From contig JAKVKC010000007.1 of assembly GCA_022486705.1 (NCBI GenBank), positions 22,774 to 86,773 of the forward strand: DNA of 64,000 nucleotides, in the 5' to 3' direction. The stretch comes from Solobacterium sp. Lineage in GTDB: Bacteria; Bacillota_I; Bacilli_A; Erysipelotrichales; Erysipelotrichaceae. A program made the translations under genes and the position numbers. The notes under the pieces are model-generated. The model saw nothing but the letters and a program-made list of their open reading frames with translations. It was not told the DNA's origin and did no database searches. Each line of letters begins with the position of its first letter. Within the stretch, counting starts at the first letter, position 1. Shown one piece after another: positions 55,085 to 63,024 of this stretch.

Positions 55085-57191
55085 TGATCGCCGCAGAGAT
55101 GAAAAAGAACGCTTGATGAAAGAAGTCCTTGGGACAAAGAGAGCGTATGAAAAAAGCGACAGTGACAATATTGACCTTGAGATCAATAAGGATGAAACAA
55201 GTACTTTAAAGCAAAGCAATGATGCGATGGATGCCCTGCAGCAGATCTTAAAGAAACAGCAGAAAGATCTGGCGGATCTGACCAAACAGACCGCAGAGAT
55301 CAATCCGATCGGTGTAACAGATCAGGAACTGTCAGAGATGGAAACAAATCTGCAGAAGGACTATGGGGTAAAGACCGCAGAGAAACAGCCGGATCCGGAT
55401 ACAAAGAAGATCTTTGATGATACCTATGCGGCAGTCAGTCAGAAGATCAAGGGTGAGAATGAAGCAGTGCAGAGCTTAGTAACAGCGTTCCGCAGACCGT
55501 ATGTCATGGGCACTGAGCCAGGCAAAGCAAAGAATATTATTCTGGTCAGCGGACCGGAAGGCACGGGCCGGCATGGGTCCATTACGGCCATCGCAGACAG
55601 TCTATGCACGCATGCATTATTCACCTCGGGCGAAGTCGATACGATCGATATGTCCCGCTATACTTCAGGTGCACAGGAACAGATCTTCCTGCAGGACTTA
55701 TATGAGGCATTGAGCGGTGCTGGTTCTGTCATCTGCTTTGAGAACTTTGAAACAGGTTTCCCTTCCTTTTTAAGAATGCTCAATTCATTGGCCGTCGAAG
55801 GGAAGTTTGTCCTATCGAAAAGATATGTTTTAGCGAAAGGAATCTTAGTAGAGAATCAGACTGGCTTAGTCAAAGATTCCGTGGATGAACTTCATGCGGA
55901 AGGAAAGTACTTGATCTTTATTACATCGGGGAAACCATCTAAGGTACAGGATGCCTTTGGCGCGGACTTTATGTATCATGTCTTAGATACGGTGCAGTTC
56001 AAGCCGCTGGATGAAGAAGCAGTGAATGCGATCATTGAACAGAAAAAGAATGAACTGATGGAAAAGTCTTCACAGCAGCTGAAGATCACTCTGCAGATCG
56101 GCCAGGACGTGCAGGATTGGACCCATGCACATTTTGATAAGACCAGAGGGGCTGAAGCGATTGCGGATGTCTATCATGATTTTTATATTACTCTGACCCA
56201 GGCGGTGCTTGAAGAGAACTTAGGGAATCAGGAAACGGTTGCAGTCTCCGTGATCAATGATGCACCATGCGCATCTGTGCATGATAAACAGATCAGACTT
56301 TCCCGGGAAAAGACAAGCAGCGAGGAACTGGCAGCGATCAATAAAGAACTGGCGGAGATCGTTGGACTGGATATGGTCAAGAAGTATATCTCTTCACTGC
56401 AGGCGAATATTGCCATGCAGCAGAAGCGCAGAGAACAGGGGATGAAGACTGCTTCTATCTCAAAGCATATGATCTTTACCGGCAACCCAGGTACTGGCAA
56501 GACAACGATTGCGAGACTGTTGGCACGCTATATGAAAGCTATCGGAGCTTTGAGCGAAGGACAGTTGGTTGAAGTGACCAGAGCTGATCTTGTTGCACAG
56601 TATGTAGGTCAGACAGCACCCTTGACAATGTCAGTCATCAAGAGCGCAATGGGAGGCGTTCTGTTCATAGATGAAGCGTATTCCCTGTATCGCGGCAAAG
56701 ACGATTCCTTCGGCTTAGAATCCATTGATACTTTAGTCAAAGCAATGGAGGACAATCGCGACAATCTGATCGTGATCTTAGCCGGATATAAAAAAGAGAT
56801 GGCAGGTTTCCTGGAATCCAATTCCGGTCTGAAGTCGCGCTTTCCAAACCTGATCGATTTCCCTGATTATACAGGCGAAGAACTGACAGAGATCCTGGAG
56901 ATCCAGGCAAAGGATAAAGGATATACAGTGAAAGCAGATGTTCTTCCGAAGCTGCAGGCATACTTTGATAAAGTACAGTCGATCAATGCCGCAGAAGCAG
57001 GCAATGGACGCCTGGCAAGAAACTTAGTTGAAGAGGCTATTCTGAAACAGTCGGAAAGACTTGTGCAGAATCCAAGCGATGATATGAGCGAGCTGATCAG
57101 CGATGACTTTAATTTCACCATCAAAGTCACAGCGCCCAAGCAGACAGCAGAACCTTCGCTGAATGATCTTGCCAACTTGCTGAAGAAATAG
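55077..57191 (+). CDS. Two-module AAA+ ATPase (CbxX/SpoVK-like C-terminal module)
   Basis: A 704-residue protein. After a charged N-terminus, the first AAA-like module (about residues 120-370) has a damaged P-loop, GPEGTGRHGS, lacking the Lys-Thr/Ser pair, so it probably does not hydrolyse ATP. The second (about 420-680) is a full CbxX/SpoVK-type AAA+: GNPGTGKTT, pore-like segment ADLVAQYVGQTA, Walker B GGVLFIDEAYSL, sensor ILAGYKKEM and arginine-finger region SRFPNLIDF. It lies between the xpaC-like and telA genes and is translationally coupled to the former. A remodelling role on a TelA-linked target is inferred. Confidence 0.88.
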   Translation: MNDDRRRDEKERLMKEVLGTKRAYEKSDSDNIDLEINKDETSTLKQSNDAMDALQQILKKQQKDLADLTKQTAEINPIGVTDQELSEMETNLQKDYGVKTAEKQPDPDTKKIFDDTYAAVSQKIKGENEAVQSLVTAFRRPYVMGTEPGKAKNIILVSGPEGTGRHGSITAIADSLCTHALFTSGEVDTIDMSRYTSGAQEQIFLQDLYEALSGAGSVICFENFETGFPSFLRMLNSLAVEGKFVLSKRYVLAKGILVENQTGLVKDSVDELHAEGKYLIFITSGKPSKVQDAFGADFMYHVLDTVQFKPLDEEAVNAIIEQKKNELMEKSSQQLKITLQIGQDVQDWTHAHFDKTRGAEAIADVYHDFYITLTQAVLEENLGNQETVAVSVINDAPCASVHDKQIRLSREKTSSEELAAINKELAEIVGLDMVKKYISSLQANIAMQQKRREQGMKTASISKHMIFTGNPGTGKTTIARLLARYMKAIGALSEGQLVEVTRADLVAQYVGQTAPLTMSVIKSAMGGVLFIDEAYSLYRGKDDSFGLESIDTLVKAMEDNRDNLIVILAGYKKEMAGFLESNSGLKSRFPNLIDFPDYTGEELTEILEIQAKDKGYTVKADVLPKLQAYFDKVQSINAAEAGNGRLARNLVEEAILKQSERLVQNPSDDMSELISDDFNFTIKVTAPKQTAEPSLNDLANLLKK

Positions 57192-57196
57192 AACAG

Positions 57197-57219
57197 AGCC
57201 CGCAGAAAACGGGCTTTTT
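57197..57219 (+). terminator. Terminator between AAA+ and telA
   Basis: AGCCCG (57197-57202) pairs with CGGGCT (57210-57215), then TTTTTC. telA therefore has at least partly separate transcription. Confidence 0.82.
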
Positions 57220-57303
57220 CAATGCAAATCAGATAGCCATGCCTTCCGGAATGATGATATACTTTCAAGTACATCATAAGAGGAAAGACAGAGGACAGGA
57301 CCC

Positions 57304-58530
57304 ATGGCAGAAAATGATACAAAGGCACAGGCTCAGGCAGAACCGGAGATCAAGCTCACACTGACACCGGAAGAACTTGAAACAGAAAATAAGAAGCAGC
57401 TGGATTCACTGGAAGCGAAAAAGAATGAGATCCAGAACCCGGAAAACCCTGCCGAGAAGACAGTCGTAAAAGATCCGATCAATGAAGATCGTCTGACGGA
57501 TGTAGAAAAAAATACGGTCAATGAATTCTCAAAGAAGATCGATATTACAGAATCCAATACAGTATTGGAATATGGTGCGGCAGCACAGAAGAAAGTATCT
57601 GATTTCTCGGATACTGCTCTGTCCAGTGTACGTACAAAGGATCTTGGTGAGATCGGCGATCTTCTGACAGATCTGGTCGGAAATCTGAAGGACAGCGGAG
57701 AAGAAGAGAAAAAGGGCTTCTTTGCCGGTCTGTTTGATAAAGGCGGCGATGCCGTTGTTAAGATGAAGGCTCGCTATGACAAGGCTTCACAGAATGTGGA
57801 TAAGGTCGCTGGTATGCTGGAAGATCATCAGATCTCTCTGCTGAAAGATATTTCTTTATTGGATGAACTGTATCAGAGAAATGCGACTAATACAAAAGAA
57901 CTGACAATGTATATTCTGGCTGGCCGAAAGAAGCTGGAAGATGTCCGCACAAATCAGCTCCCGCAGATGATTGCTAAAGCAAAGCAGAGCGGTCTGCCGG
58001 AAGATGCGCAGGAAGCCAATGATCTGCAGCAGGCATGTGTACGCTTTGAAAAGAAACTGTATGATCTGGAACTGACAAGACAGGTATCCATTCAGATGGC
58101 ACCGCAGATCCGCTTAGTGCAGAACAACGATACACTGATGACCGAAAAGATCCAGTCGACCTTAGTCAATACGATCCCTCTTTGGAAGAATCAGATCGTG
58201 CTGTCCTTAGGCATCACGCATTCCAAGCAGGCGATGGAAGCAGAGAGAGAAGTCACCAACATGACTAACGAACTGCTGAAGAAGAATGCGGATACATTGC
58301 ATCAGGCAACGGTAGATACCGCCAAGGAATCCGAGAGAGGAATTGTTGATATTGAAACACTTCAGCATACCAATGAACAGCTGATCAATACTTTGGATGA
58401 AGTCATGCAGATCCAGAAGGATGGGCATGAAAAGAGACAGGCTGCTGAACAGGAGCTTGCCCGCATTGAGACCCAGCTGACTGATAAGCTGACAGAGATC
58501 AATGAGGAAAAAGACGTTACAAAGAAGTAA
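57304..58530 (+). CDS. telA: TelA family toxic-anion resistance protein
   Basis: A 408-residue cytoplasmic protein of the TelA/YaaN/KlaA family, linked to tellurite and cell-envelope antibiotic tolerance. The core (about 75-370) is long alpha-helical and coiled-coil-prone, with GFFAGLFDKGGDAVVKMKARYDKAS near residue 140 and the ELTMYILAGRKKLED segment typical of TelA. An N-terminal acidic/Lys-rich region of about 70 residues is low in order. No transmembrane helices are present. It follows the xpaC-like and AAA+ genes but after a terminator and its own leader. Confidence 0.92.
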   Translation: MAENDTKAQAQAEPEIKLTLTPEELETENKKQLDSLEAKKNEIQNPENPAEKTVVKDPINEDRLTDVEKNTVNEFSKKIDITESNTVLEYGAAAQKKVSDFSDTALSSVRTKDLGEIGDLLTDLVGNLKDSGEEEKKGFFAGLFDKGGDAVVKMKARYDKASQNVDKVAGMLEDHQISLLKDISLLDELYQRNATNTKELTMYILAGRKKLEDVRTNQLPQMIAKAKQSGLPEDAQEANDLQQACVRFEKKLYDLELTRQVSIQMAPQIRLVQNNDTLMTEKIQSTLVNTIPLWKNQIVLSLGITHSKQAMEAEREVTNMTNELLKKNADTLHQATVDTAKESERGIVDIETLQHTNEQLINTLDEVMQIQKDGHEKRQAAEQELARIETQLTDKLTEINEEKDVTKK

Positions 58531-58536
58531 AAGAAA

Positions 58537-58578
58537 AAATACTGTGGGACAGATGATGGAAATCTGCTCACAGTATTT
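58537..58578. terminator. Bidirectional terminator between telA and the zinc-ribbon/SH3 gene
   Basis: AAATACTGTG (58537-58546) pairs perfectly with CACAGTATTT (58569-58578); an inner CAGAT/ATCTG arm is also possible. A and T tracts flank both sides. Confidence 0.88.
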
Positions 58579-58581
58579 ATT

Positions 58582-59379
58582 TTAGTTTGCCTGATAAGAG
58601 ACCCATTCGCCATTGCTGTCAGCGATCCACTGATCCTGACCGATCTCATACCATGTATATCCTTCACCTGTCTGCGTTGCCAGAACAGTGTACTTTGATC
58701 CCTGCATTGCTTTGCCAACCGCATTGCCGGTAGTGGCAGCCGTATCACGGATATTGATGCTTTCCAAGGTAACGGTCAAGGTGCCAAGATTCTTGCTGGA
58801 TGCTGCAGCAGAAGCTGACGCTGCAGTAATCGTTGGTGTGGCTGTGGAAGCTGCACTTGCAGAGGCGGTACTGGAAGCAGTCTCTGAATATCCTGGAAGA
58901 CCAAGACCGATCTTATGCAGACCGCGGTTCAATAACGCTGGCTTCTCAATATATAGATAAGCAAATGCACCGATCAGTATTCCTAAGATAATAATGAGGA
59001 TCATCGGCAGTACATGGGAATGGCTTCCCTTTTTCTTATTCTTTTTCTTAGCTTCCAATTCAGCTTCTTCTTCATCACTGATCTCCACTTCTTCAAAGAA
59101 GATCCGAGAGAAGAAGTTTGGTTTCTTTTCTTTTGCAGCAGCGTTCTGTTTCACTGCCTTTGGTTTCTGTACAGAGATGGTCTTTGCATCATCCTGCGGA
59201 TTGGCAAGCTGTGCTGTTTCCTGCTGCGGAGCAAAATCGATCGTATCTGCTTCCGAAGGAAACTTCACATTTTCCGTAGGCAGTGTTTTATGGGCAATGA
59301 CAGGCTCACCGCAGACAGGACAGAACTTCTTTCCTTCCGGCACAAGACTGCCACAGTTCAAGCAATAATAATTTGACAT
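58582..59379 (-). CDS. Zinc-ribbon membrane protein with extracellular SH3b domain
   Basis: A 265-residue protein. The N-terminal zinc ribbon has CLNCG and CPVCG. An acidic, Lys-rich linker leads to one transmembrane helix (about 120-145). After an Ala/Ser/Thr-rich stalk comes a C-terminal bacterial SH3 domain (about 200-262), with LESINIRDTAATTGNAVG and YTWYEIG. The SH3 domain is expected outside, contacting peptidoglycan, with the zinc ribbon inside. AGGAGG precedes the ATG. It is divergent from the next zinc-ribbon gene across about 100 bp. Confidence 0.87.
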   Translation of the reverse strand: MSNYYCLNCGSLVPEGKKFCPVCGEPVIAHKTLPTENVKFPSEADTIDFAPQQETAQLANPQDDAKTISVQKPKAVKQNAAAKEKKPNFFSRIFFEEVEISDEEEAELEAKKKNKKKGSHSHVLPMILIIILGILIGAFAYLYIEKPALLNRGLHKIGLGLPGYSETASSTASASAASTATPTITAASASAAASSKNLGTLTVTLESINIRDTAATTGNAVGKAMQGSKYTVLATQTGEGYTWYEIGQDQWIADSNGEWVSYQAN

Positions 59380-59481
59380 GCATACCTCCTAGTTGAACCT
59401 ATCCATTATAAACTATTTGCCTGCAGAAATTGCCATCAATTTGTAATATAATAGGGATACTTCAAGAAAGGACGAACTTTT
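59380..59481. promoter_or_regulatory. Divergent promoter region of the two zinc-ribbon genes
   Basis: This 102-bp spacer lies between two divergent zinc-ribbon membrane protein genes. On the plus strand TAATATAAT is a good -10 before 59482. Shared control of the two genes is possible. Confidence 0.5.
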
Positions 59482-60411
59482 ATGAAATGTAAAAAATGTG
59501 GGACCGAACTGCCTGAGGGTGCAAAATTCTGCGGCGTATGCGGAACTCCCGTCACTGAGGAAGAAGAAAAAACAGAAACAGCAGAAGAGATCAAGCCGAT
59601 TGAACAGCCAGCAGAAACTGCAGCTGCACCGGCTGAAACAGCAGATACAGCAGTTCCGGCACCGGAGGAAACAAAAGCTGAACCAGTGCAGGAAGATGCA
59701 AAGGCAGAACCTTCACTTGGCAATGATATTGGCAACTCGCTCAAAGATACAGCGGCTGGAAAAGTACTGCTGGGAGACGATGGCAAGCTGAAGAAAGAAG
59801 ATTTTGTCAGAATGGGCAATGCCGCAAAAGAAGGTGCTCAGACAGCAGTCAAGAATATTGCCTGGGATGAATTCAAGACTTTCTTAGATATCTTTAAAGA
59901 TCCCTTTGGCGATCATATCTTAGGCATCCTGCCGGCATCTGCAGTAGCCGTGGCTGCTCTGCTGATCAATTGGTGGGCACTGAGCTCCTTTGTTGATGCA
60001 TTAGTTATTACTGCATTGATCTATGCAGGATATTTCTTAGTTCTGTTCATAGGCAAAGAAGAACCAAAGTTTGATGGAAAGAAAGCTTTCGGCAAAGCAT
60101 CGCAGCTGCTGACGGTTCCAGCCCTGTCTATTCTTGTCATGTGCCTGTTCGGCATCTCAATGAAGAGCTCGATCAACACAACGACAGCAATGTATAACAT
60201 TACTGCATATCTCAATGCACTGCGTTCCTCTGTTATTATTGTGATCATCTTCATGCTGTTTGCCATGGTCACATATATTATGGGCATGGTCGAGATCAGC
60301 AAGAAGATGAATAAATATCTCTGTGCTGTTATCATCACAGCCGTCTTCGGTATCAGTATGTTCTATTTAATTACACAGGGACTGAATTCCCTGATGACAC
60401 TGCTTCAGTAA
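59482..60411 (+). CDS. Zinc-ribbon multi-pass membrane protein
   Basis: A 309-residue protein. The zinc ribbon at residues 3-25 has CKKCG and CGVCG. A long Glu/Ala/Pro-rich acidic linker (25-90) follows, then a cytoplasmic helix and five hydrophobic helices (about 145-305). Such zinc-ribbon plus YIP1-like membrane proteins are common in Firmicutes; their role is unknown. It pairs with the divergent SH3 zinc-ribbon gene and sits at the end of the TelA locus, which suggests an envelope-stress link. Confidence 0.82.
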   Translation: MKCKKCGTELPEGAKFCGVCGTPVTEEEEKTETAEEIKPIEQPAETAAAPAETADTAVPAPEETKAEPVQEDAKAEPSLGNDIGNSLKDTAAGKVLLGDDGKLKKEDFVRMGNAAKEGAQTAVKNIAWDEFKTFLDIFKDPFGDHILGILPASAVAVAALLINWWALSSFVDALVITALIYAGYFLVLFIGKEEPKFDGKKAFGKASQLLTVPALSILVMCLFGISMKSSINTTTAMYNITAYLNALRSSVIIVIIFMLFAMVTYIMGMVEISKKMNKYLCAVIITAVFGISMFYLITQGLNSLMTLLQ

Positions 60412-60432
60412 AACTCCTTCGGGAGTTTTTTT
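60411..60432 (+). terminator. Terminator after the zinc-ribbon membrane protein
   Basis: AAACTCC-TTCG-GGAGTTT (60411-60428), a classic UUCG tetraloop hairpin, followed by T. Confidence 0.93.
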
Positions 60433-60732
60433 GATATAAAGCTATTCGCTCAGCGAATCTGCTTTACTGGTCTGGGATAAATGTATTTATCTAAAAATCT
60501 GCAAAGCACGAAATAATAATGCACATAATGTAATTCTTGAAAATGCAGAAAATGCACTTTTATGATAAACGGACAGTGCAAATAAAGAATCGATTGTCTA
60601 TTGGATTTCAAACATATGAGATAGTAATTCTGTGAAGAATATCAAATGATAATAGGTGACAGTTGAATACGCAAATATGTATGATGATATTTGTGGGTTT
60701 TCAGTCTGATAAAACAGAATCATTTATTCATA
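60433..60732. other. 300-bp intergenic region with hairpins, no gene
   Basis: No coding signal. Two hairpins stand out: ATTCGC-tca-GCGAAT (60444-60458, flanked by AAGC/GCTT) and CGCAAATAT/ATATTTGTG (60670-60678 with 60687-60695). The plus-strand gene before it and the minus-strand ydcF-like gene after it converge here. No T-tract follows either hairpin in a way that would make a confident terminator. Confidence 0.5.
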
Positions 60733-61875
60733 TTAATTGAAGTGTGAACTTAATGATTGCAGCAATGCCTGCAGTTCTCCGCTGTGTTCAGATATATACA
60801 GCAGTAAGAAAGCGAGAGCGAAGCACAGCACGATGAACAGGACCATTTTGATCATGTATTTCTTCCAATGCATTTTGATCAAAGCGATGAATTCTCTTAT
60901 CGTTGCATTGTATCGGAAATATCCCTTGGTAGAAGCACCGATTCCTTCTGCTCTGAGACCTACGCGCTGGGCATAGACTGCACTGCGGAAGACATGATAA
61001 TTCGTTGTGCAGAAGAGAATCCTGCATTTTTTTATATCTGCTTCTCTTGCTTCAATGATCTTCTTAGAGTTGAGCATATTTTCATACGTATTTTTAGATT
61101 GGTCTTCAATCAGGATATCTTCTTCTTTCACGCCATGTTCTATGGCGTACTGTTTCATTGCCTGTGCTTCAGAGATCTTCTCATCTGCACCCTGTCCGCC
61201 GGATAAGATCAGCTTAGGAACAATTGGTCTTCTTTTCCTTTTTGCCTGTTTCTGATAGATCTTGATCCCAGCTTGGATCCGACCGGCAAGCAGCGGGGAA
61301 ACAGTATTTCCATTGATCAATCCCGAGCCCAGTACAATGATGTAATGAACGGTATGGAGCGGCTGATAAATAGAATAGAAGAATGAAGCGAAAGAAAAGT
61401 TGAAGTATAGCATGACAAAATAGCCAACTGCCAGATCAAATATGATCAGCAGAACGGCAACTGTATTATCCAACAGAAGATTGCCGCTGATCCCACGGAA
61501 AGCAATCATGATCCAGCAGTTGAATAAGATGAACAGGATCATACAGATGCCCAAGAGCAGACTTAATGAATTTGCTAAAGAGAGCCCTTCATGACGGATC
61601 ATTTTTATGCCATTGAACAATGCTCTGAAAATAACAATAAAGACACTGAAGAGCAATAGAAATAAAAGAAAGAAACTGCAGAGCATCAGCAGAGATAGGA
61701 TCAGCTGATTATCATTCTCACCCGCATAGACAAACAATGTGATGAAGACAAGGCAGATCAATAAAAAGAACCAAAAGCCATTGCTCAGATGAGCTCTGCC
61801 AAAGAAGTGATTCAGCAGCAGGAATAGAAATAAATAAATGCATGTGATGATTCCTAAGATCAGTGTCATAGACAT
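60733..61875 (-). CDS. YdcF-like DUF218 membrane protein
   Basis: About 380 residues. Roughly eight hydrophobic helices fill residues 1-210, followed by a DUF218/YdcF domain with VLGSGLINGNTVSPLLAGRI, KLILSGGQGADEKISEAQAM, DQSKNTYENMLNSKKII and TTNYHVFRSA, then a last transmembrane helix. The SGGQG and TNYHxxRA motifs are the core of the family, which includes ElyC and SanA, linked to envelope polysaccharide metabolism. The frame extends to 62004, but an AGGGGGA site 9 nt before the Met at 61875 supports the shorter start. Confidence 0.87.
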   Translation of the reverse strand: MSMTLILGIITCIYLFLFLLLNHFFGRAHLSNGFWFFLLICLVFITLFVYAGENDNQLILSLLMLCSFFLLFLLLFSVFIVIFRALFNGIKMIRHEGLSLANSLSLLLGICMILFILFNCWIMIAFRGISGNLLLDNTVAVLLIIFDLAVGYFVMLYFNFSFASFFYSIYQPLHTVHYIIVLGSGLINGNTVSPLLAGRIQAGIKIYQKQAKRKRRPIVPKLILSGGQGADEKISEAQAMKQYAIEHGVKEEDILIEDQSKNTYENMLNSKKIIEAREADIKKCRILFCTTNYHVFRSAVYAQRVGLRAEGIGASTKGYFRYNATIREFIALIKMHWKKYMIKMVLFIVLCFALAFLLLYISEHSGELQALLQSLSSHFN

Positions 61876-62079
61876 GAATGCATATCCCCCTAAAGAAAGT
61901 CTGTATCTATAGAATACCGCAAATTCCTTTAATAATTGAAATGGATTGTTATAGCAGAAAAGTCCGCGGATGACCATTTCTGAAAGCTCTAACTCATATT
62001 GCATATTTTTTAGAGAGTATCAGCGATGCCATTGTATATAGAATTGTCGGTTTCCTTTCGGCTAGGAAGGAGGACTGTG

Positions 62080-62091
62080 TATGGATCCTTT
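62080..62091 (+). repeat. Direct repeat copy 1 (toxin start codon)
   Basis: TATGGATCCTTT includes the toxin ATG. An 11-of-12 match, TATGGATTCTTT, lies at 62230-62241, inside the DNA coding for the 5' end of the antisense RNA. This corresponds in position to the DRa/DRb repeats of the Fst par locus. Confidence 0.75.
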
Positions 62092-62170
62092 ATTTTCGTT
62101 TGTTCTTTCTATTGCAGCGGGTATACTCAGTGAATATATCTGCAGATGGCTGAATAGAAAGAAGAAGTAA
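62081..62170 (+). CDS. Fst-like type I toxin peptide
   Basis: A 29-residue membrane peptide: MDPL, a hydrophobic helix FSFVLSIAAGILSEYI, then CRWLN and RKKK. The hydrophobic helix with small residues, a WL near its end and a charged tail is the layout of Fst/Ldr-type toxins (pAD1 Fst and chromosomal relatives). AAGGAGG lies 7 nt before the ATG; the 5' leader contains TTCCT/AGGAA (62052-62056 with 62064-62068), which could mask the site. It is followed by a 12-bp-stem bidirectional terminator. An antisense RNA converges on the same terminator. Fst-like peptides insert in the membrane and disturb it. Sequence similarity is by eye only. Confidence 0.72.
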   Translation: MDPLFSFVLSIAAGILSEYICRWLNRKKK

Positions 62171-62189
62171 CCGACCAGCCTAATGATCC

Positions 62190-62242
62190 ACAGAAAAGGA
62201 GGGATAGCAGCCCTCCTTTTCTTACTGCATATGGATTCTTTC
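62190..62242 (-). ncRNA. Antitoxin-type antisense RNA of the Fst-like locus
   Basis: A consensus minus-strand promoter is present: TTGACA (62277-62272), 17-bp spacer, TATATT (62254-62249). Transcription should begin about 62242 and stop after the shared hairpin, giving an RNA of about 50-55 nt. Its first 12 bases (62241-62230) pair with the toxin start codon region with one mismatch, and its 3' hairpin is fully complementary to the toxin mRNA 3' hairpin. Both contact points agree with the known Fst RNA I/RNA II pairing. Promoter and complementarity are seen; the function is inferred. Confidence 0.7.
62192..62222. terminator. Bidirectional terminator shared by toxin mRNA and antisense RNA
   Basis: AGAAAAGGAGGG (62192-62203) pairs perfectly with CCCTCCTTTTCT (62211-62222) over a 7-nt loop. 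The A/T-rich stem base gives T-rich 3' ends on both strands. Confidence 0.85.
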
Positions 62243-62494
62243 ATCAATAATATAGCGATTGCGAAAGTGGATGTCAAGATGAAGGAAATTATAAAAGAAA
62301 GCTGCTATATCCATATAAGAAAATGGCTGCAAATCATTATTGGTTTAAAGCAAAGCATAACTATTTTTCTGATAATAATATTTTATCAGCATTTGAAATT
62401 TGTATTATTATACAATATATATTCCGTTCTACGGCAAATTACATAATGCAAAAATAGCATTAAGAATGAATAATCTACGATTATGTAAAGCATT

Positions 62495-62637
62495 AGTTGT
62501 ATAGGAATGACTTGATTGATTTATAGGATCTCTATGACAGTTGTTCTCATTCTTAACGTCAAAGAGTGAGTGTTTATACAACTGATTCCCAGATTTATGT
62601 ATTATGGAAAGAACTGTTCAAAAGAATGGTTCTTTTT
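62495..62637 (+). ncRNA. Candidate structured small RNA with terminator
   Basis: Possible three-way junction: P1 AGTTGTATA (62495-62503) with TATACAACT (62575-62583); P2 ATAG/CTAT (62523-62535); P3 CTCATTCTT (62546-62554) with AAGAGTGAG (62562-62570), one G-U. It is followed 25 nt later by a terminator-like hairpin AGAACTGTTC/GAATGGTTCT (62610-62633, two G-U pairs) with five T. The promoter is not clear. No match to a known RNA class was recognised. Confidence 0.4.
62608..62637 (+). terminator. Terminator hairpin of the candidate RNA
   Basis: AGAACTGTTC (62610-62619) and GAATGGTTCT (62624-62633) pair over an AAAA loop; T 62633-62637 follow. No plus-strand protein gene precedes it closely. 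Confidence 0.75.
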
Positions 62638-63024
62638 CATTTAGTATGCATATGTTTTAAAAAAGTGATGCTGTTGCTCAATTTATAATGCAAATGTGAA
62701 TATTTGTTATATGATATGACCGTTTCAAACATACCTGCATGCAATATAATTAAAACACTTATGTGCGTGAGGATTATTAGCGAGGACGCGTAGCTGCAAA
62801 TATGAAACTTGAAAACCGTATCATCCCATAGAGATGATTATATGAGTTATCTAATGAACTGATATGAATGATGATTTATAACTAATTTGCATTAAAAAAT
62901 TTGACAATACTATATACAGAATCAACAGTTTAAATTAGCAAATTAAAAAAATGACTGTGTGTTTCTGCAGATAAATAACGCATCATATGTTTTAATGAAC
63001 ATCACCGTTGAATGGGAGGTTAGA

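Larger units (their letters stand above)
62223..63024 (+). other. About 800-bp AT-rich region without protein genes
   Basis: Apart from the antisense RNA promoter and one candidate RNA (62495-62637), no gene is visible. Between 62740 and 62900 there is a TATAAT hexamer (near 62750) followed by GTGCGT/ACGCGT and ATCATC/GATGAT hairpins that could be another short transcript or the recombinase leader. Composition matches the recombinase gene rather than the housekeeping genes. Confidence 0.5.

Noticed and set aside
62476..62490. A dif/Xer site (TTATGTAAA half-site) near the recombinase
   Set aside because: Only one half-site resembles dif; the expected inverted left half and 6-bp centre are absent.
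62495..62583. An invertible promoter flanked by AGTTGTATA/TATACAACT next to the recombinase
   Set aside because: The 9-bp inverted repeats are short for AT-rich DNA, flanks do not match, and no promoter clearly lies between. A folded RNA followed by a terminator explains the pairing better.
62760..62850. A c-di-GMP-type or other riboswitch in front of the recombinase
   Set aside because: Some paired segments exist, but none of the conserved core bases of known classes could be matched.
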